The notes below the pieces were generated by a model that was not told where the DNA came from, did no database searches, and was given only the letters and a program-made list of their open reading frames with translations. The position numbers and the translations under genes are program-made. Below, one piece after another: positions 37,008-45,747 of a stretch of 64,000 bases of DNA. This stretch comes from Allobosea sp. Root381 (GTDB lineage: Bacteria; Pseudomonadota; Alphaproteobacteria; Rhizobiales; Beijerinckiaceae): positions 262,062 to 326,061 of the forward strand of contig NZ_LMJT01000041.1 in NCBI RefSeq assembly GCF_001429395.1, read 5' to 3'. Numbering within the stretch: the first letter of the stretch is position 1; every line of letters starts with the position of its first letter.

Positions 37008-38456
37008 TCAGAGCAGGAAGATCTTGCCCGGATTAAGGATGTTCTGCGGATCGAGCGCACGCTTGAGCTGGCGCATCACCGCCAGCGCCGGCGCACCGTG
37101 CTCGGCCTCGAGATACTTCATCTTCTTCTGGCCGACGCCGTGCTCGCCGGTGCAGGTGCCGCCCATGGCGAGCGCCCGCTTGACCAGCCGCTCGATGAAG
37201 GCCTCGGCACGCGCGACCTCGTCGGGATTGGCGAGATCGACCAGCGGCTGGGTGTGGAAATTGCCGTCGCCGACATGGCCGGCAATTGGAGCGATCAGCC
37301 CGCTAGCCTCGATGTCGCGCTTCGTCTCCTCGACGCAGTCGGCCAGCTGCGAGATCGGCACGCAGACATCGGTCGCGACCGAATCGACGCCCGGCCGCAG
37401 CGCCTTGGCGGCCCAATAGGCATCGTGCCTGGCCTGCCAGAGCTTGCTGCGGTCCTCGGCCTTGGTCGCCCAGTCGAACGGCCCGCCGCCAAACTCGGCT
37501 GCGATCTCGCCGAAGCGCTCGGCCTGTTCCTTCACCCCGGCCTCGGAGCCGTGGAATTCGACGAAGAGCATCACGGTCTCGGGCAGGCCGAGCTTGGAAT
37601 GCAGGTTGACGCCGCGGATCATCGTCTCGTCCAGCAGCTCGATGCGCGCCACCGGCAGGCCGGTCTGGATGGTGACGATGGTCGCGTCGCAGGCCGCCTT
37701 CACCGTGGGGAACGGGCAGACGCCCGCCGAGATCGCCTCCGGGATGCCGTGCAGCTTCAGCGTGATCTCGGTGATGATGCCGAGCGTGCCCTCGGAGCCG
37801 ACGAGCAGGCGCGTCAAATCGTATCCGGCCGAGGTTTTGCGCGCCCGCGTGGAGGATTTGACGATCGAGCCGTCGGCCATCACGGCGGTCAGTGCCAGCA
37901 CATTGTCCTTCATCGTGCCGTAGCGCACCGCATTGGTGCCCGAGGCGCGCGTCGCAGCCATGCCGCCGATCGAGGCGTCGGCGCCGGGATCGATCGGGAA
38001 CATCAGCCCCTGGTCGCGCAGATGCTCGTTGAGCTCCTTGCGGGTGACGCCGGCCTGGACCACGCAGTCGAGATCCTCGGCATGGATGGCGAGGATCTCC
38101 TTCATCTGGCTCATGTCGACTGAGACGCCGCCGAAGGGCGCATTGACATGGCCTTCCAGCGACGTGCCGGTGCCGAAGGCGATGACCGGCACGCCATGAG
38201 CGGCGCAGAGCGTCACGATCTCCGAGACCTCCTGCGTGCTCTGCGGAAAGACGACCGCATCAGGCGGCTGGTTCGGAACCCAGGTCAGGGTGTGGCCGTG
38301 CTGCGCGCGCACCGCCTGGCTCGTCACGACCCGGTTGCCGAAGCGCGCGGCCAGCGCCTGCAGCACGGCCGCGACCGCATCCGGCGGCGGCGGCAGCTTT
38401 GCGGCGGCTGCGGGGGTCTCATGCACGGCTGCGGCAGGCAAATTCATTGTCAACAT
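37008..38456 (-). CDS. FAD-linked D-lactate dehydrogenase/glycolate oxidase family protein
   Basis: 482 residues from the ATG at 38456; ATG 38447 is also possible. The vanillyl-alcohol-oxidase-type FAD domain has PDAVVFPQSTQEVSEIVTLC, GTGTSLEGHVNAPFGG, FPIDPGADASIGGMAAT and GLMFP, and the C-terminal FAD-oxidase_C domain has GHVGDGNFHTQPLVD and GTCTGEHGVGQKKMKYL. This pattern is that of D-lactate dehydrogenase (cytochrome) and GlcD; D-lactate or a similar 2-hydroxy acid is the likely substrate. It is divergent from the thioesterase gene. Confidence 0.88.
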   Translation of the reverse strand: MLTMNLPAAAVHETPAAAAKLPPPPDAVAAVLQALAARFGNRVVTSQAVRAQHGHTLTWVPNQPPDAVVFPQSTQEVSEIVTLCAAHGVPVIAFGTGTSLEGHVNAPFGGVSVDMSQMKEILAIHAEDLDCVVQAGVTRKELNEHLRDQGLMFPIDPGADASIGGMAATRASGTNAVRYGTMKDNVLALTAVMADGSIVKSSTRARKTSAGYDLTRLLVGSEGTLGIITEITLKLHGIPEAISAGVCPFPTVKAACDATIVTIQTGLPVARIELLDETMIRGVNLHSKLGLPETVMLFVEFHGSEAGVKEQAERFGEIAAEFGGGPFDWATKAEDRSKLWQARHDAYWAAKALRPGVDSVATDVCVPISQLADCVEETKRDIEASGLIAPIAGHVGDGNFHTQPLVDLANPDEVARAEAFIERLVKRALAMGGTCTGEHGVGQKKMKYLEAEHGAPALAVMRQLKRALDPQNILNPGKIFLL

Positions 38457-38700
38457 CCGTTTCTGGAGCTTACAGTTGGAACAGTTCGGTCCCGTGATCG
38501 GTTACGAACCGAACGACAGCCTGGCGCTAGATGGTTCTATCTTCACCGCAGCCGGGCTGACGGCAAGCGGTAGGCACTATGATAGACCATGCCGGCAGGC
38601 AAACGGCAGCGGCAATGCTGCGATTTCGTAGCGTCGCTCATGCTTTCGCGGCAGGGGTGACGCCATCCGCCGTGCCGGCCCCAAGCGAGGGAGGCGGCCT

Positions 38701-39255
38701 ATGAAAGACGACATCCGCGCTCCGGCGCTGTTCTTTGCTCCATTCGTTTCGTCCGCGATGCGGGTCGAGCCGCAGTGGATCGACTATAACGGCCATCTCA
38801 ACATGGCCTTTTACCATGTGCTGTTCGACCGCGCGGTCGACGAGGTGTTCTCGCTGGTCGGCTTCAACCAGGATTACGTCGACACGCGGCATGCCTCGAC
38901 CTTCACGGCCGAATGCCACATCCTCTACAAGCGCGAGCTGACCGAGAGCGACCAGGTCCGGGTCACCGCCCAGATCATCGGCTTCGACGACAAGCGGCTG
39001 CATTACTATCTCGAGATGCGCCACGCGACCGAAGGCTGGCTCGCCGCGACCAGCGAGAACCTCTCGCTCCATGTCGACCTGTCGAGCCGCAAGGTCTCGC
39101 CCTTCCCGGCCGACATCCTCGCCAATCTCGCCTTGATGAAGGCGGCGCAGAGCATGATGCCGCGACCGTCGACGGTGGGGCGGATCATCGGCATTCCACC
39201 GAAGGCCGCGCCTGAAGAGAGAAGCGGCGAACTGGCGACCGAGACGCGCCACTGA
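38701..39255 (+). CDS. Thioesterase (hot-dog fold)
   Basis: 184 residues, ATG at 38701 after GGGAGGC. The hot-dog fold 4HBT motif is WIDYNGHLNMAFYHVLFD, with the catalytic aspartate near residue 27, and strands FTAECHILYKREL and VTAQIIGFDDKRLHYYLEM follow. Related proteins hydrolyse acyl-CoAs, for example betainyl-CoA thioesterase. The acyl group is not determined. It is monocistronic, transcribed away from the D-lactate dehydrogenase-like gene. Confidence 0.85.
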   Translation: MKDDIRAPALFFAPFVSSAMRVEPQWIDYNGHLNMAFYHVLFDRAVDEVFSLVGFNQDYVDTRHASTFTAECHILYKRELTESDQVRVTAQIIGFDDKRLHYYLEMRHATEGWLAATSENLSLHVDLSSRKVSPFPADILANLALMKAAQSMMPRPSTVGRIIGIPPKAAPEERSGELATETRH

Positions 39256-39269
39256 CGGATAGTATCCTT

Positions 39270-39359
39270 TATTGCGAGCGCAAGCGACGAAGCAATCCAG
39301 GGGGACCTAGAGCGCTGCCGCCCCGATTGCTTCGTCGCTTGCGCTCCTCGCAATGACGG
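39270..39359. repeat. REP-like element, GAAGCAATCC family
   Basis: TATTGCGAGCGCAAGCGACG...GAAGCAATCCAG is mirrored by GATTGCTTCGTCGCTTGCGCTCC...GCAATGACGG. A second copy lies at 62015-62104, there between the 24-residue gene and the helicase gene. Confidence 0.8.
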
Positions 39360-39378
39360 AAGCGAGGCGCCAAGCCAA

Positions 39379-40173
39379 TCACTCGTGATCCGGTATCCGC
39401 AGCACATGCCCGCAGGCCTTGCAGTGCACGGCGTCAGGCTCGTGCCGCTGCAGCGCGCATTGCGGGCAAGGGAAGGTGACCTTCGCCGGCCGGAACACCG
39501 CCTGCGCCAGCCGAACGAACAGCGAGATCCCGACGATCATCACCACGATCGAGGTCAGCTTGCCCGCGACCCCCGGCAGGGTGATATCGCCGAAGCCGGT
39601 CGTCGTCATCGTCGTGACCGTGAAGTAGAGCGCATCGACATAGCCCTCCAGCCCGTCCCGCCCGATGAAGAAGAAGGTGTAGATGAAGCCCGTGACCACG
39701 AAGAGGAAGGTCGCGAGGTTGATCAGCGCCCGCGAGGCATCCTCCCATTCGCGAAACCGCGTCTCGCGCAACTGCGCCCAGATCAGCCCGCGCTGCGACA
39801 GCGACCAAAGCCGCAGGATCCGCAGGAAGCCGAAATTCTCGAGCGATTGCGGCGCCAGCAGCGTCGCCAGGATGAAGAGATCGATCAGCATGGTCGGCTG
39901 CCGGAGCAGCCGCAGCACGTTCGACGACGCCAGCATGCGCGCCGCGATCTCGACCCCGACGATCACCGCAATCGTGTAGTCGATCCACAGGAAGGTCGGA
40001 CGGTCGCGGATCAGCGGCGTCGCGATGAAGAAGGCGATGATCAGGAGATCGACGACGGCGACCGCTAGCTGCAGCCGCAGCGATCCCGGCGAGCGCCCGT
40101 GATAGAGCTGGCGCAGCCGGTCGCGCATGCGTCCGATCCCCGTCTGCGCCTCCGCCTCGGCCTGCTCGCTCAT
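39379..40173 (-). CDS. Potassium channel with C-terminal zinc ribbon
   Basis: 264 residues. Six hydrophobic segments are arranged as in voltage-sensor channels (first near LQLAVAVVDLLIIAFFIATP), with an arginine-containing fourth segment (LRILRLWSLSQRGL), then a pore helix and the filter VTTMTTTGFGDI (GFG type, K+-like). The C-terminus beyond the last membrane segment carries a CPQC...CKAC pair (about residues 238-259), a rubredoxin-like zinc ribbon. The whole is a small single-gene ion channel with an unusual cytoplasmic module. Confidence 0.85.
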   Translation of the reverse strand: MSEQAEAEAQTGIGRMRDRLRQLYHGRSPGSLRLQLAVAVVDLLIIAFFIATPLIRDRPTFLWIDYTIAVIVGVEIAARMLASSNVLRLLRQPTMLIDLFILATLLAPQSLENFGFLRILRLWSLSQRGLIWAQLRETRFREWEDASRALINLATFLFVVTGFIYTFFFIGRDGLEGYVDALYFTVTTMTTTGFGDITLPGVAGKLTSIVVMIVGISLFVRLAQAVFRPAKVTFPCPQCALQRHEPDAVHCKACGHVLRIPDHE

Positions 40174-40188
40174 GGCCTAGGCGCTAGC

Positions 40189-40230
40189 GCATCGGGTCGA
40201 AAAGGGGAAGCCGGTCTCGAGCAAGACCAC
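40189..40230. repeat. Degenerate Rhizobiales palindrome
   Basis: AGCGCATCGGGTCGAAAAGGGGAAGCCGGTCTCGAGC resembles one arm of the 6443 element. Only partial symmetry remains. Confidence 0.4.
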
Positions 40231-40244
40231 TGCCGAGACCCCTT

Positions 40245-40286
40245 CGTCATTCCGAGGCGCCGCACAGCCGCGAGCCCGGAATGACG
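40245..40286. repeat. REP-like palindrome, TTCCGAG type
   Basis: CGTCATTCCGAGGCGCC...GCGAGCCCGGAATGACG, an imperfect inverted repeat of about 17 bases per arm between two minus-strand genes. Confidence 0.6.
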
Positions 40287-40297
40287 CTGCGATTTCG

Positions 40298-40966
40298 TCA
40301 GGCCCCTCGCCGCAAGACCGCGAGCGCCGCATAGCCGCGATACAGCGCGCGGACCTCGACGCTCGTCCCGGTCCGGCTCGCGACCTCGTCCAGCACCCGG
40401 CCGAGATCGTGGCGCGGCGTGACGTGGAACAGCGCGAGCCAGCGGTTCAGCACGGCCCGGAACGGCCCCGAAAGCCCCTGCTGGTCACCGAAATCGACGA
40501 TGTGCAGCTCGCCGCCGGGGCTAAGCCGGTTCGCCGCCTCCTCGACCACCGCCGGCCAGGGCGGGATCATCGACAGGGCGTAGGAGATCACGATCCGGTC
40601 GAAGCCCGCCTGCCCGAACAGTGCCTGCGGCTCGAACGCCGTGGCATCCGCCTGCGCCAGACGGACGCCCTCCGCCAACCCGGCCCGCCGCACCGACTGC
40701 CGCGCTGTCGCCAGCATCTGCTCGGAGACGTCGAGGCCGAAGCAGGCCCGTCCGGGATAGGCCTGCAGGATCCTGACCAGGTTGCGCCCGGTGCCGCAGC
40801 CGATCTCGAGGATCGTCCCGCCCGGCGGGGGGCCGAGCCCCGCGATCAGCCGGTCGCGGCCGAGCAGGTAGAATTTCCGGCTGGCGTCGTAGATGTGGCG
40901 CTGATGGCGATACATCGCGTCCATCAGCCCGGCGGCCCCGCCATTCCGCGATGCCGCGGCGCTCAT
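40298..40966 (-). CDS. btaB: BtaB, N-methyltransferase of betaine-lipid synthesis
   Basis: 222 residues. A class I SAM methyltransferase (ILEIGCGTGRNL, then GLDVSEQMLATA, LAQADAT, and ISYALSMIPPW). It lies directly after btaA with a four-base overlap. In DGTS synthesis BtaB adds three methyl groups to the amine that BtaA has put on diacylglycerol. The methyltransferase family alone would be ambiguous; the name rests on the coupling to btaA. The N-terminus MDAMYRHQRHIYDASRKFYL is typical of BtaB. Confidence 0.88.
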   Translation of the reverse strand: MSAAASRNGGAAGLMDAMYRHQRHIYDASRKFYLLGRDRLIAGLGPPPGGTILEIGCGTGRNLVRILQAYPGRACFGLDVSEQMLATARQSVRRAGLAEGVRLAQADATAFEPQALFGQAGFDRIVISYALSMIPPWPAVVEEAANRLSPGGELHIVDFGDQQGLSGPFRAVLNRWLALFHVTPRHDLGRVLDEVASRTGTSVEVRALYRGYAALAVLRRGA

Positions 40967-42213
40967 GCCACCGAGCCCGACAGCCGGTAGAGATGGAAGC
41001 CGCCATAGATCGAGGAGCGGTCGCGCGCGCAGAGCGCCCGGCTCTCGGCCTCGTCATAGCGCCACTGGTCCAGGATTGCGGACGGCACCCTGCCGGGCAG
41101 CAGGCGTTCGTCGGCCGCCGTGCGGAAGATCACGCGCGCCCCGGGCTTCGCCGTACGGGTGATCTGCGTCCAGAGCGCGGTCAGCTCGGTGTCGTTCATC
41201 CAGTCCTGCGCATCGAGCAGCACGAAGGCGTCGCAGCTCTCGGCCGGCTGACGCTCCAGGAAGCTCGTGACCGAGCTCTGGTGATAGTCCACGCGCCCCG
41301 ACCGGGCCTTCACGGCTGCGAAGTTGCCGCGCTGGAGATAGGGCGGCAGCGCGGCATCTTCGCCCGGTTCGTAGCCGCGACCGAAGGCCTGGCGAGCGAA
41401 ATAGTTGGTCTTCAGGTCGAAGCCGCAGGCCAACCGCTCCAGCCGGTGACGCAGCACGCCCCTGATGCCGTCCGACCCGTCCGCCGCCAGCGCCTTGTAT
41501 TGCGCCGGCGGGATGCCGAGCCCGTAGAGCGAGGCCGGCTGGCGGATCAGCCAACGCACCAGCTTCTTGTCGAAGACCGGCGCGAGATGCCGCTCGAACA
41601 GCACGCGCTGCTCGGCAAGGTCGCGCGCCGCGAGCATCCGGCGCGGATCGCATCCCAGCGCCCGGCCGAGCAGATGCCCCGCGCCGATGAAGCGCCCGAG
41701 CAGGCCGAAGCGGTAGACGTTGCGGGCGAAGATGCCGATGCGCCGGCGCCCGTCCAGGCCCCGCCCTTCCCAATAGCTGCGTGAGATCGCGTCGAGATGC
41801 GGCGCGATCTCGCGATGATAACAGGCGACGTTGGCCTGCGACTTCGCCTCGCCGAAGAAGCGCAGGAACTCGTCATGGCGCGTCATCCGGGCCAGCGCCG
41901 CGAGCTTGAGCCGGCCGAGCGCGATATGGGCGCCGTTGAGATCGATCGCGCTGATCTTCGCCGGGTCGGCGGTCAGATAGGACAGCACGTTGCAGGAGCC
42001 CGACGCGATCGCGACGACATGGTCGTCGGATGTAAGCCGCATCGCCTCCATGTCGACGACCGGGTCCTCCCAGATTTGCGGATACACCAGCCCCGAAAAG
42101 GCGAGCGTGAACATCCGCTCCAGGATCCCGGCCTTCGACAGCGCCTTGCTGCGGTGGACCGCCGTGGTCAGCCCCATCGTGGTGGTGCGCCGAACCGTTT
42201 TTGCCATCTGCAT
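40963..42213 (-). CDS. btaA: BtaA, 3-amino-3-carboxypropyl transferase (betaine lipid)
   Basis: 416 residues from the ATG at 42213; other in-frame starts are 42231 and 42207. It belongs to DUF3419. The enzyme moves the aminocarboxypropyl group of S-adenosylmethionine to diacylglycerol, giving the DGHS precursor of DGTS. Typical features: RMFTLAFSGLVYPQIWEDP, the SAM-binding VVAIASGSCNVLSYL, AIDLNGAHIALGRLKL, and FVLLDAQDWMND. A Pho-box-like direct repeat lies 49 bases upstream of the chosen start, which fits induction by phosphate starvation as known in Sinorhizobium meliloti. Confidence 0.9.
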   Translation of the reverse strand: MQMAKTVRRTTTMGLTTAVHRSKALSKAGILERMFTLAFSGLVYPQIWEDPVVDMEAMRLTSDDHVVAIASGSCNVLSYLTADPAKISAIDLNGAHIALGRLKLAALARMTRHDEFLRFFGEAKSQANVACYHREIAPHLDAISRSYWEGRGLDGRRRIGIFARNVYRFGLLGRFIGAGHLLGRALGCDPRRMLAARDLAEQRVLFERHLAPVFDKKLVRWLIRQPASLYGLGIPPAQYKALAADGSDGIRGVLRHRLERLACGFDLKTNYFARQAFGRGYEPGEDAALPPYLQRGNFAAVKARSGRVDYHQSSVTSFLERQPAESCDAFVLLDAQDWMNDTELTALWTQITRTAKPGARVIFRTAADERLLPGRVPSAILDQWRYDEAESRALCARDRSSIYGGFHLYRLSGSVA

Positions 42214-42261
42214 GCTGGTCTCATCCGCCATTTGAGATGGCGAGCCGCCTAGTGGAATCGC

Positions 42262-42279
42262 ATGACGGCCGGGTGACGG
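42262..42279 (-). promoter_or_regulatory. Candidate Pho box before btaA
   Basis: On the minus strand CCGTCAC-CCGG-CCGTCAT, two 7-base direct repeats with a 4-base spacer: the 7-4-7 layout of PhoB sites (consensus CTGTCAT-N4-CTGTCAT). It lies 30-48 bases before the possible btaA starts. Confidence 0.65.
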
Positions 42280-42384
42280 CCTCACATCGCAGGCATTCGC
42301 ATCATCGCTGCTGAAATCCGGCGACAGCATCGCCATATTGGCGCGGAGAGCGCGGCGATGCCGTGCAGCGAGAAGGAGAACAGG

Positions 42385-42825
42385 ATGGGACTGTCCAGCA
42401 TGTTCGGCGGCGCCAAGGCTACCGAGGAGCGCTTCCCCTATGAGCTCAGCGACGCAGAGTGGCGCGCGCGGCTGACCCCGGAGCAGTACGACGTGCTGCG
42501 CGGCCACGGCACCGAGCGGCCTGGCTCCTGCGCCCTGAACTACGAGAAGCGCGCCGGCACCTTCTCCTGCGTCGGCTGCGGCCAGAAGCTGTTCAAATCG
42601 GGCAAGAAATTCGAGAGCGGCACCGGCTGGCCGAGCTTCGACCAACCGCTCGAAGGCGCGGTCGGTGTCACCGAGGACCGCAAGTTCGGCATGGTCCGCA
42701 CCGAGGTCCATTGTGCCAATTGCGGCGGCCATCTCGGCCATGTCTTCCCCGACGGCCCGCCGCCGACCGGCCTGCGCTACTGCATCAACGGCGTCGCGAT
42801 GGATTTTGAGCCGGAGGCGGGCTGA
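42385..42825 (+). CDS. msrB: Peptide-methionine (R)-S-oxide reductase MsrB
   Basis: 146 residues from the ATG at 42385, with AAGGAG upstream. It reduces the R form of methionine sulfoxide in proteins. Two CxxC pairs that bind zinc (CVGCGQ and CANCGGH) and the catalytic cysteine in RYCINGVAMDF near residue 130 are present; GTGWPSFDQP and HLGHVFPDGPPPTGLRYC are family signatures. It is divergent from btaA. Confidence 0.95.
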   Translation: MGLSSMFGGAKATEERFPYELSDAEWRARLTPEQYDVLRGHGTERPGSCALNYEKRAGTFSCVGCGQKLFKSGKKFESGTGWPSFDQPLEGAVGVTEDRKFGMVRTEVHCANCGGHLGHVFPDGPPPTGLRYCINGVAMDFEPEAG

Positions 42826-42846
42826 GGCCAAGCGCCGGCTCCCGTC

Positions 42847-42876
42847 GTCATGCTCGGGTCAAGCCCGAGCATGACG
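42847..42876. repeat. REP-like palindrome, CTCGGG family
   Basis: GTCATGCTCGGGTCAAGCCCGAGCATGAC, 13-base arms, nearly identical to the unit at 16577-16604. It sits between convergent msrB and the aidB-like gene and could terminate either. Confidence 0.8.
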
Positions 42877-42892
42877 GGCGCTGTCCCGGCCT

Positions 42893-44536
42893 TCAATGAA
42901 GCTCCGGCACCGCCCTTCGCGCCAGCGCCCTGACATCGATGCCCGGCGGCAGGTCGCCGAAATGGCCCGACCAGCCGCCCTCCAGCCGGCTCGCGATGAA
43001 GGCATCCGCCGCATCCGGCGAAGCGTAGCGCAGCATCAGCGCCGCCTGCAGCATCAACGCCAGCCGCTCGTTCAGCCGCCTCGCCTGCCCCTCCTGCCTG
43101 ACGAGTTCGGGTAGCGTGCTCTCCAGCGCTGCAAGCTGCGCATCGAAGCGCCGGTCCACTCCCCTCGCGGTCCCGAGTTCATCCCGGAGCGCCTGCAGCG
43201 ACCCGGGCTCGCGCTCCAGCGAGCGCAACACGTCGAGGCAGATGACGTTGCCAGAACCTTCCCAGATCGAATTCAGCGGCGCCTCGCGATAGAGCCGCGC
43301 CATCGGATTCTCCTCGATGAAGCCATTGCCGCCATGGCATTCGAGCGCCTCGACCACGACGGCCGGCGCGCGCTTCGCCAGCCAGTATTTCGCGATCGGC
43401 GCCCCGATCCGCGCCAGCAGGCGCTCGCTTTCGGAGGCCTCCTGCCCGTCGACCGCCGCGAACAACCGAAAGGCGAGCCAGGCGGCGGCTTCCGCCTCGA
43501 TCGCGAGATCGGCCAGAACATTCTGCATGATCGGCTGGTCGATCAGCGCACGCTGGAAGGCATGGCGATGCATGGCGTGATGCGCGGCCAGAGACACCGC
43601 CTGCCGCATCTGCCCGGCGGCGGCCGCCGCGATGTCCAGCCTGCTGTTGTGGTTCATCGCGAGCCCGGTCCGCAGCCCCCGGCCCGGCTCGCCGAGCAGA
43701 TGGCCGATCGCGCCGTGGAACTCGACCTCCGACGAGGCATTCGAACGGTTGCCGCATTTGTCCTTGAGGCGTTGGATCGCGACGCCGTTGCGCCGGCCAT
43801 CCGAAAGCCAGCCCGGCACGACGAAGCATGAGATGCCCTCGGTCGTCCGCGCCAGCGTCAGGAACAGGTCCGAATGCGGTACCGAGAAGAACCACTTGCG
43901 GCCATGCAGCGAGAAGGTGCCGTCGCGGTTGTCCTCGGCAACAGTCTCGGTCCGGCGGAGATCCGAGCCTCCCTGCGCCTCGGTCATCGCCGTGCCGACG
44001 GTCGCGCCGGTCTTGGCAGCGGCCGGGCCCTGGCGCGCGTCGTAGCGGTCGGAGGTGACGAGCCCGCCCCATTCCGCCCAGCGCGCCGCATCGGTCTTCA
44101 AGAGCGGGATCGCCGCATAGGTCATGCTGATCGGGCAGCAGATGCCGCTTTCGCCTTGCGTCCACAGGTAGGTCAGCGCGGCACGCGCCACCTGCGCCCC
44201 CGGCTGCGGCCGGTTCCAGCACAGCGCATGTGCCTCCTGCCCGATGGCGAGGCCCATCAGTTCGTGCCAGGCCGGATGGAAGGCGATCTCGTCGATGCGG
44301 TTGCCGAAGCGGTCATGTGTGCGCAGCTCGGGCGTGAAGCGGTTGGCGAGCCGCGCCAGCTCCTGCACATGCGCCGAACCGACTGCGCGACCGGCCTGAT
44401 GCAGGCGCTCGCGCGCCCAGCCCGCGCTGAAGGCCGCGATGGCCGCCCGCAGCGCCGGGTCGGCGGCGAAGGCATCGTAATCCGCCAGCACGGGAACCTG
44501 GTTGGCAATCTCATGGCCCCGCGGCACGCGCTCCAT
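42893..44536 (-). CDS. AidB-like acyl-CoA dehydrogenase family protein
   Basis: 547 residues from the ATG at 44536, with AAGGAAAG upstream; AidB proteins are about this long. The acyl-CoA dehydrogenase fold is evident: WTQGESGICCPISMTYAAI, MTEAQGGSDLRRTETVAE, FSLHGRKWFFSVPHSDLFLTLA, RLKDKCGNRSNASSEVEFHG, ALECHGGNGFIEENPMARLYRE and a C-terminal helical extension. The NRSNASSEVEF loop is characteristic of AidB, a flavin-containing DNA-alkylation-response protein in E. coli. Whether this one is a dehydrogenase or a DNA-binding protein is not settled by sequence. Confidence 0.88.
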   Translation of the reverse strand: MERVPRGHEIANQVPVLADYDAFAADPALRAAIAAFSAGWARERLHQAGRAVGSAHVQELARLANRFTPELRTHDRFGNRIDEIAFHPAWHELMGLAIGQEAHALCWNRPQPGAQVARAALTYLWTQGESGICCPISMTYAAIPLLKTDAARWAEWGGLVTSDRYDARQGPAAAKTGATVGTAMTEAQGGSDLRRTETVAEDNRDGTFSLHGRKWFFSVPHSDLFLTLARTTEGISCFVVPGWLSDGRRNGVAIQRLKDKCGNRSNASSEVEFHGAIGHLLGEPGRGLRTGLAMNHNSRLDIAAAAAGQMRQAVSLAAHHAMHRHAFQRALIDQPIMQNVLADLAIEAEAAAWLAFRLFAAVDGQEASESERLLARIGAPIAKYWLAKRAPAVVVEALECHGGNGFIEENPMARLYREAPLNSIWEGSGNVICLDVLRSLEREPGSLQALRDELGTARGVDRRFDAQLAALESTLPELVRQEGQARRLNERLALMLQAALMLRYASPDAADAFIASRLEGGWSGHFGDLPPGIDVRALARRAVPELH

Positions 44537-44717
44537 GGCTTTCCTTAACTCCCTCGCGGCTTGCGGCCGCCCACCGTTAACCAGCAGCGTAAACCGCACA
44601 GCCGCGATTGCGTAGACGCCCCATTGCCGCCTGAAACCTGCCCGACCGCTCCTGCCCTGCGCCAGACCGGCGCCGCTGCTGCTCGCCTGCGTGGCGACAG
44701 TCCTCGAGGAGTTCCCG

Positions 44718-45629
44718 GTGCAGACCAGCCTACGCCTCTATGCCCTCGCCACGGCGACGATCATCGGCCTCCTGTCCGTCCCCGCGACGGCGCGAGCGCA
44801 ACCGGCGCCCACAGCCCAGCCGGCCGGGGGCCAGCCCTACGCGATCGTCGGCAGCGAGGTCTGGGATGTGCCGGATCCGGTCTCCGGGCGCGGCTATCAG
44901 GTCTTCGTGGCTTTGCCGGCATCCTATGCGAGCGACCCGCAGCGTCGCTATCCGGTCGTGTTCGTGACCGATGCCGACTACGCCTTCCCGATCATCAAGC
45001 AGATCGGGCGCCGCCTGAACCTCGACGGGCCCCGGATCGAGGACTTCATTCTGGTCGGCCTGTCCTATGCGAAGGGCGAAGATGGCAAGACGAGCCGGCA
45101 GCGCGACTATACGCCGACGCCGAAACGTGCCGGCGACACCAGCCATGGGCAGGCTGCGGCCTATCAGCTCTATCTGCGCGACGTGGCGAAGCCGTTCATA
45201 GCCGGGCGCTACCGCACCGATCCGGCGCGCAGCCTCTTCGTCGGACATTCATACGGCGCCCTGCTGGGAACGCAGATCCTCTTCAGCGAACCCGGCCTGT
45301 TCAGCGGCTACATCCTCGGCAGCCCGTCATTCTGGTTCGACAGGCGCCATTTCCGCGACCTCGAAGCGGGCTACGCCGCCCGCAACAAGAACCTTGCCGC
45401 CGGCATCTATCTCTATGTCGGTCAATTCGAAGCCGCCCGCAAAGACGATCCGCGCTATAACCGGACGACGGACATGGTCGCCGACAACCGCGCCTTCGCC
45501 AAATCGCTCCTGGCTCGCAAATACCCCGGCCTTAACCTGAAATCGGCCGTGCTGAACGACGAGGACCACCTCTCGGTCGCGCCGCGCGGCTTTACCGAGG
45601 GCTTGAAGCACCTCTTGCCGGCACGCTAG
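44718..45629 (+). CDS. Exported alpha/beta-hydrolase (esterase D/Fes-like)
   Basis: 303 residues from GTG at 44718, chosen because GAGGAG lies seven bases upstream. Signal peptide: LRLYALATATIIGLLSVPAT, cleavage after ARAQ. The esterase fold has VVFVTDADYAFPII, FILVGLSYAK and the nucleophile serine in LFVGHSYGALLGTQ. Similar to siderophore esterases (IroE/Fes/BesA); no siderophore genes are nearby, so the ester substrate is unknown. It is divergent from the aidB-like gene. Confidence 0.85.
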   Translation: MQTSLRLYALATATIIGLLSVPATARAQPAPTAQPAGGQPYAIVGSEVWDVPDPVSGRGYQVFVALPASYASDPQRRYPVVFVTDADYAFPIIKQIGRRLNLDGPRIEDFILVGLSYAKGEDGKTSRQRDYTPTPKRAGDTSHGQAAAYQLYLRDVAKPFIAGRYRTDPARSLFVGHSYGALLGTQILFSEPGLFSGYILGSPSFWFDRRHFRDLEAGYAARNKNLAAGIYLYVGQFEAARKDDPRYNRTTDMVADNRAFAKSLLARKYPGLNLKSAVLNDEDHLSVAPRGFTEGLKHLLPAR

Positions 45630-45747
45630 CCGAGGCTTCCGGTTCGCTGGGACGCGGCTTGCAAAATGATCGCTCGGGCGGGGCGCAATCCCGCCATCGC
45701 CGCCCTATATTCGCGGAAGAACGAATCACGCACGAGCAGCTTGCCCC

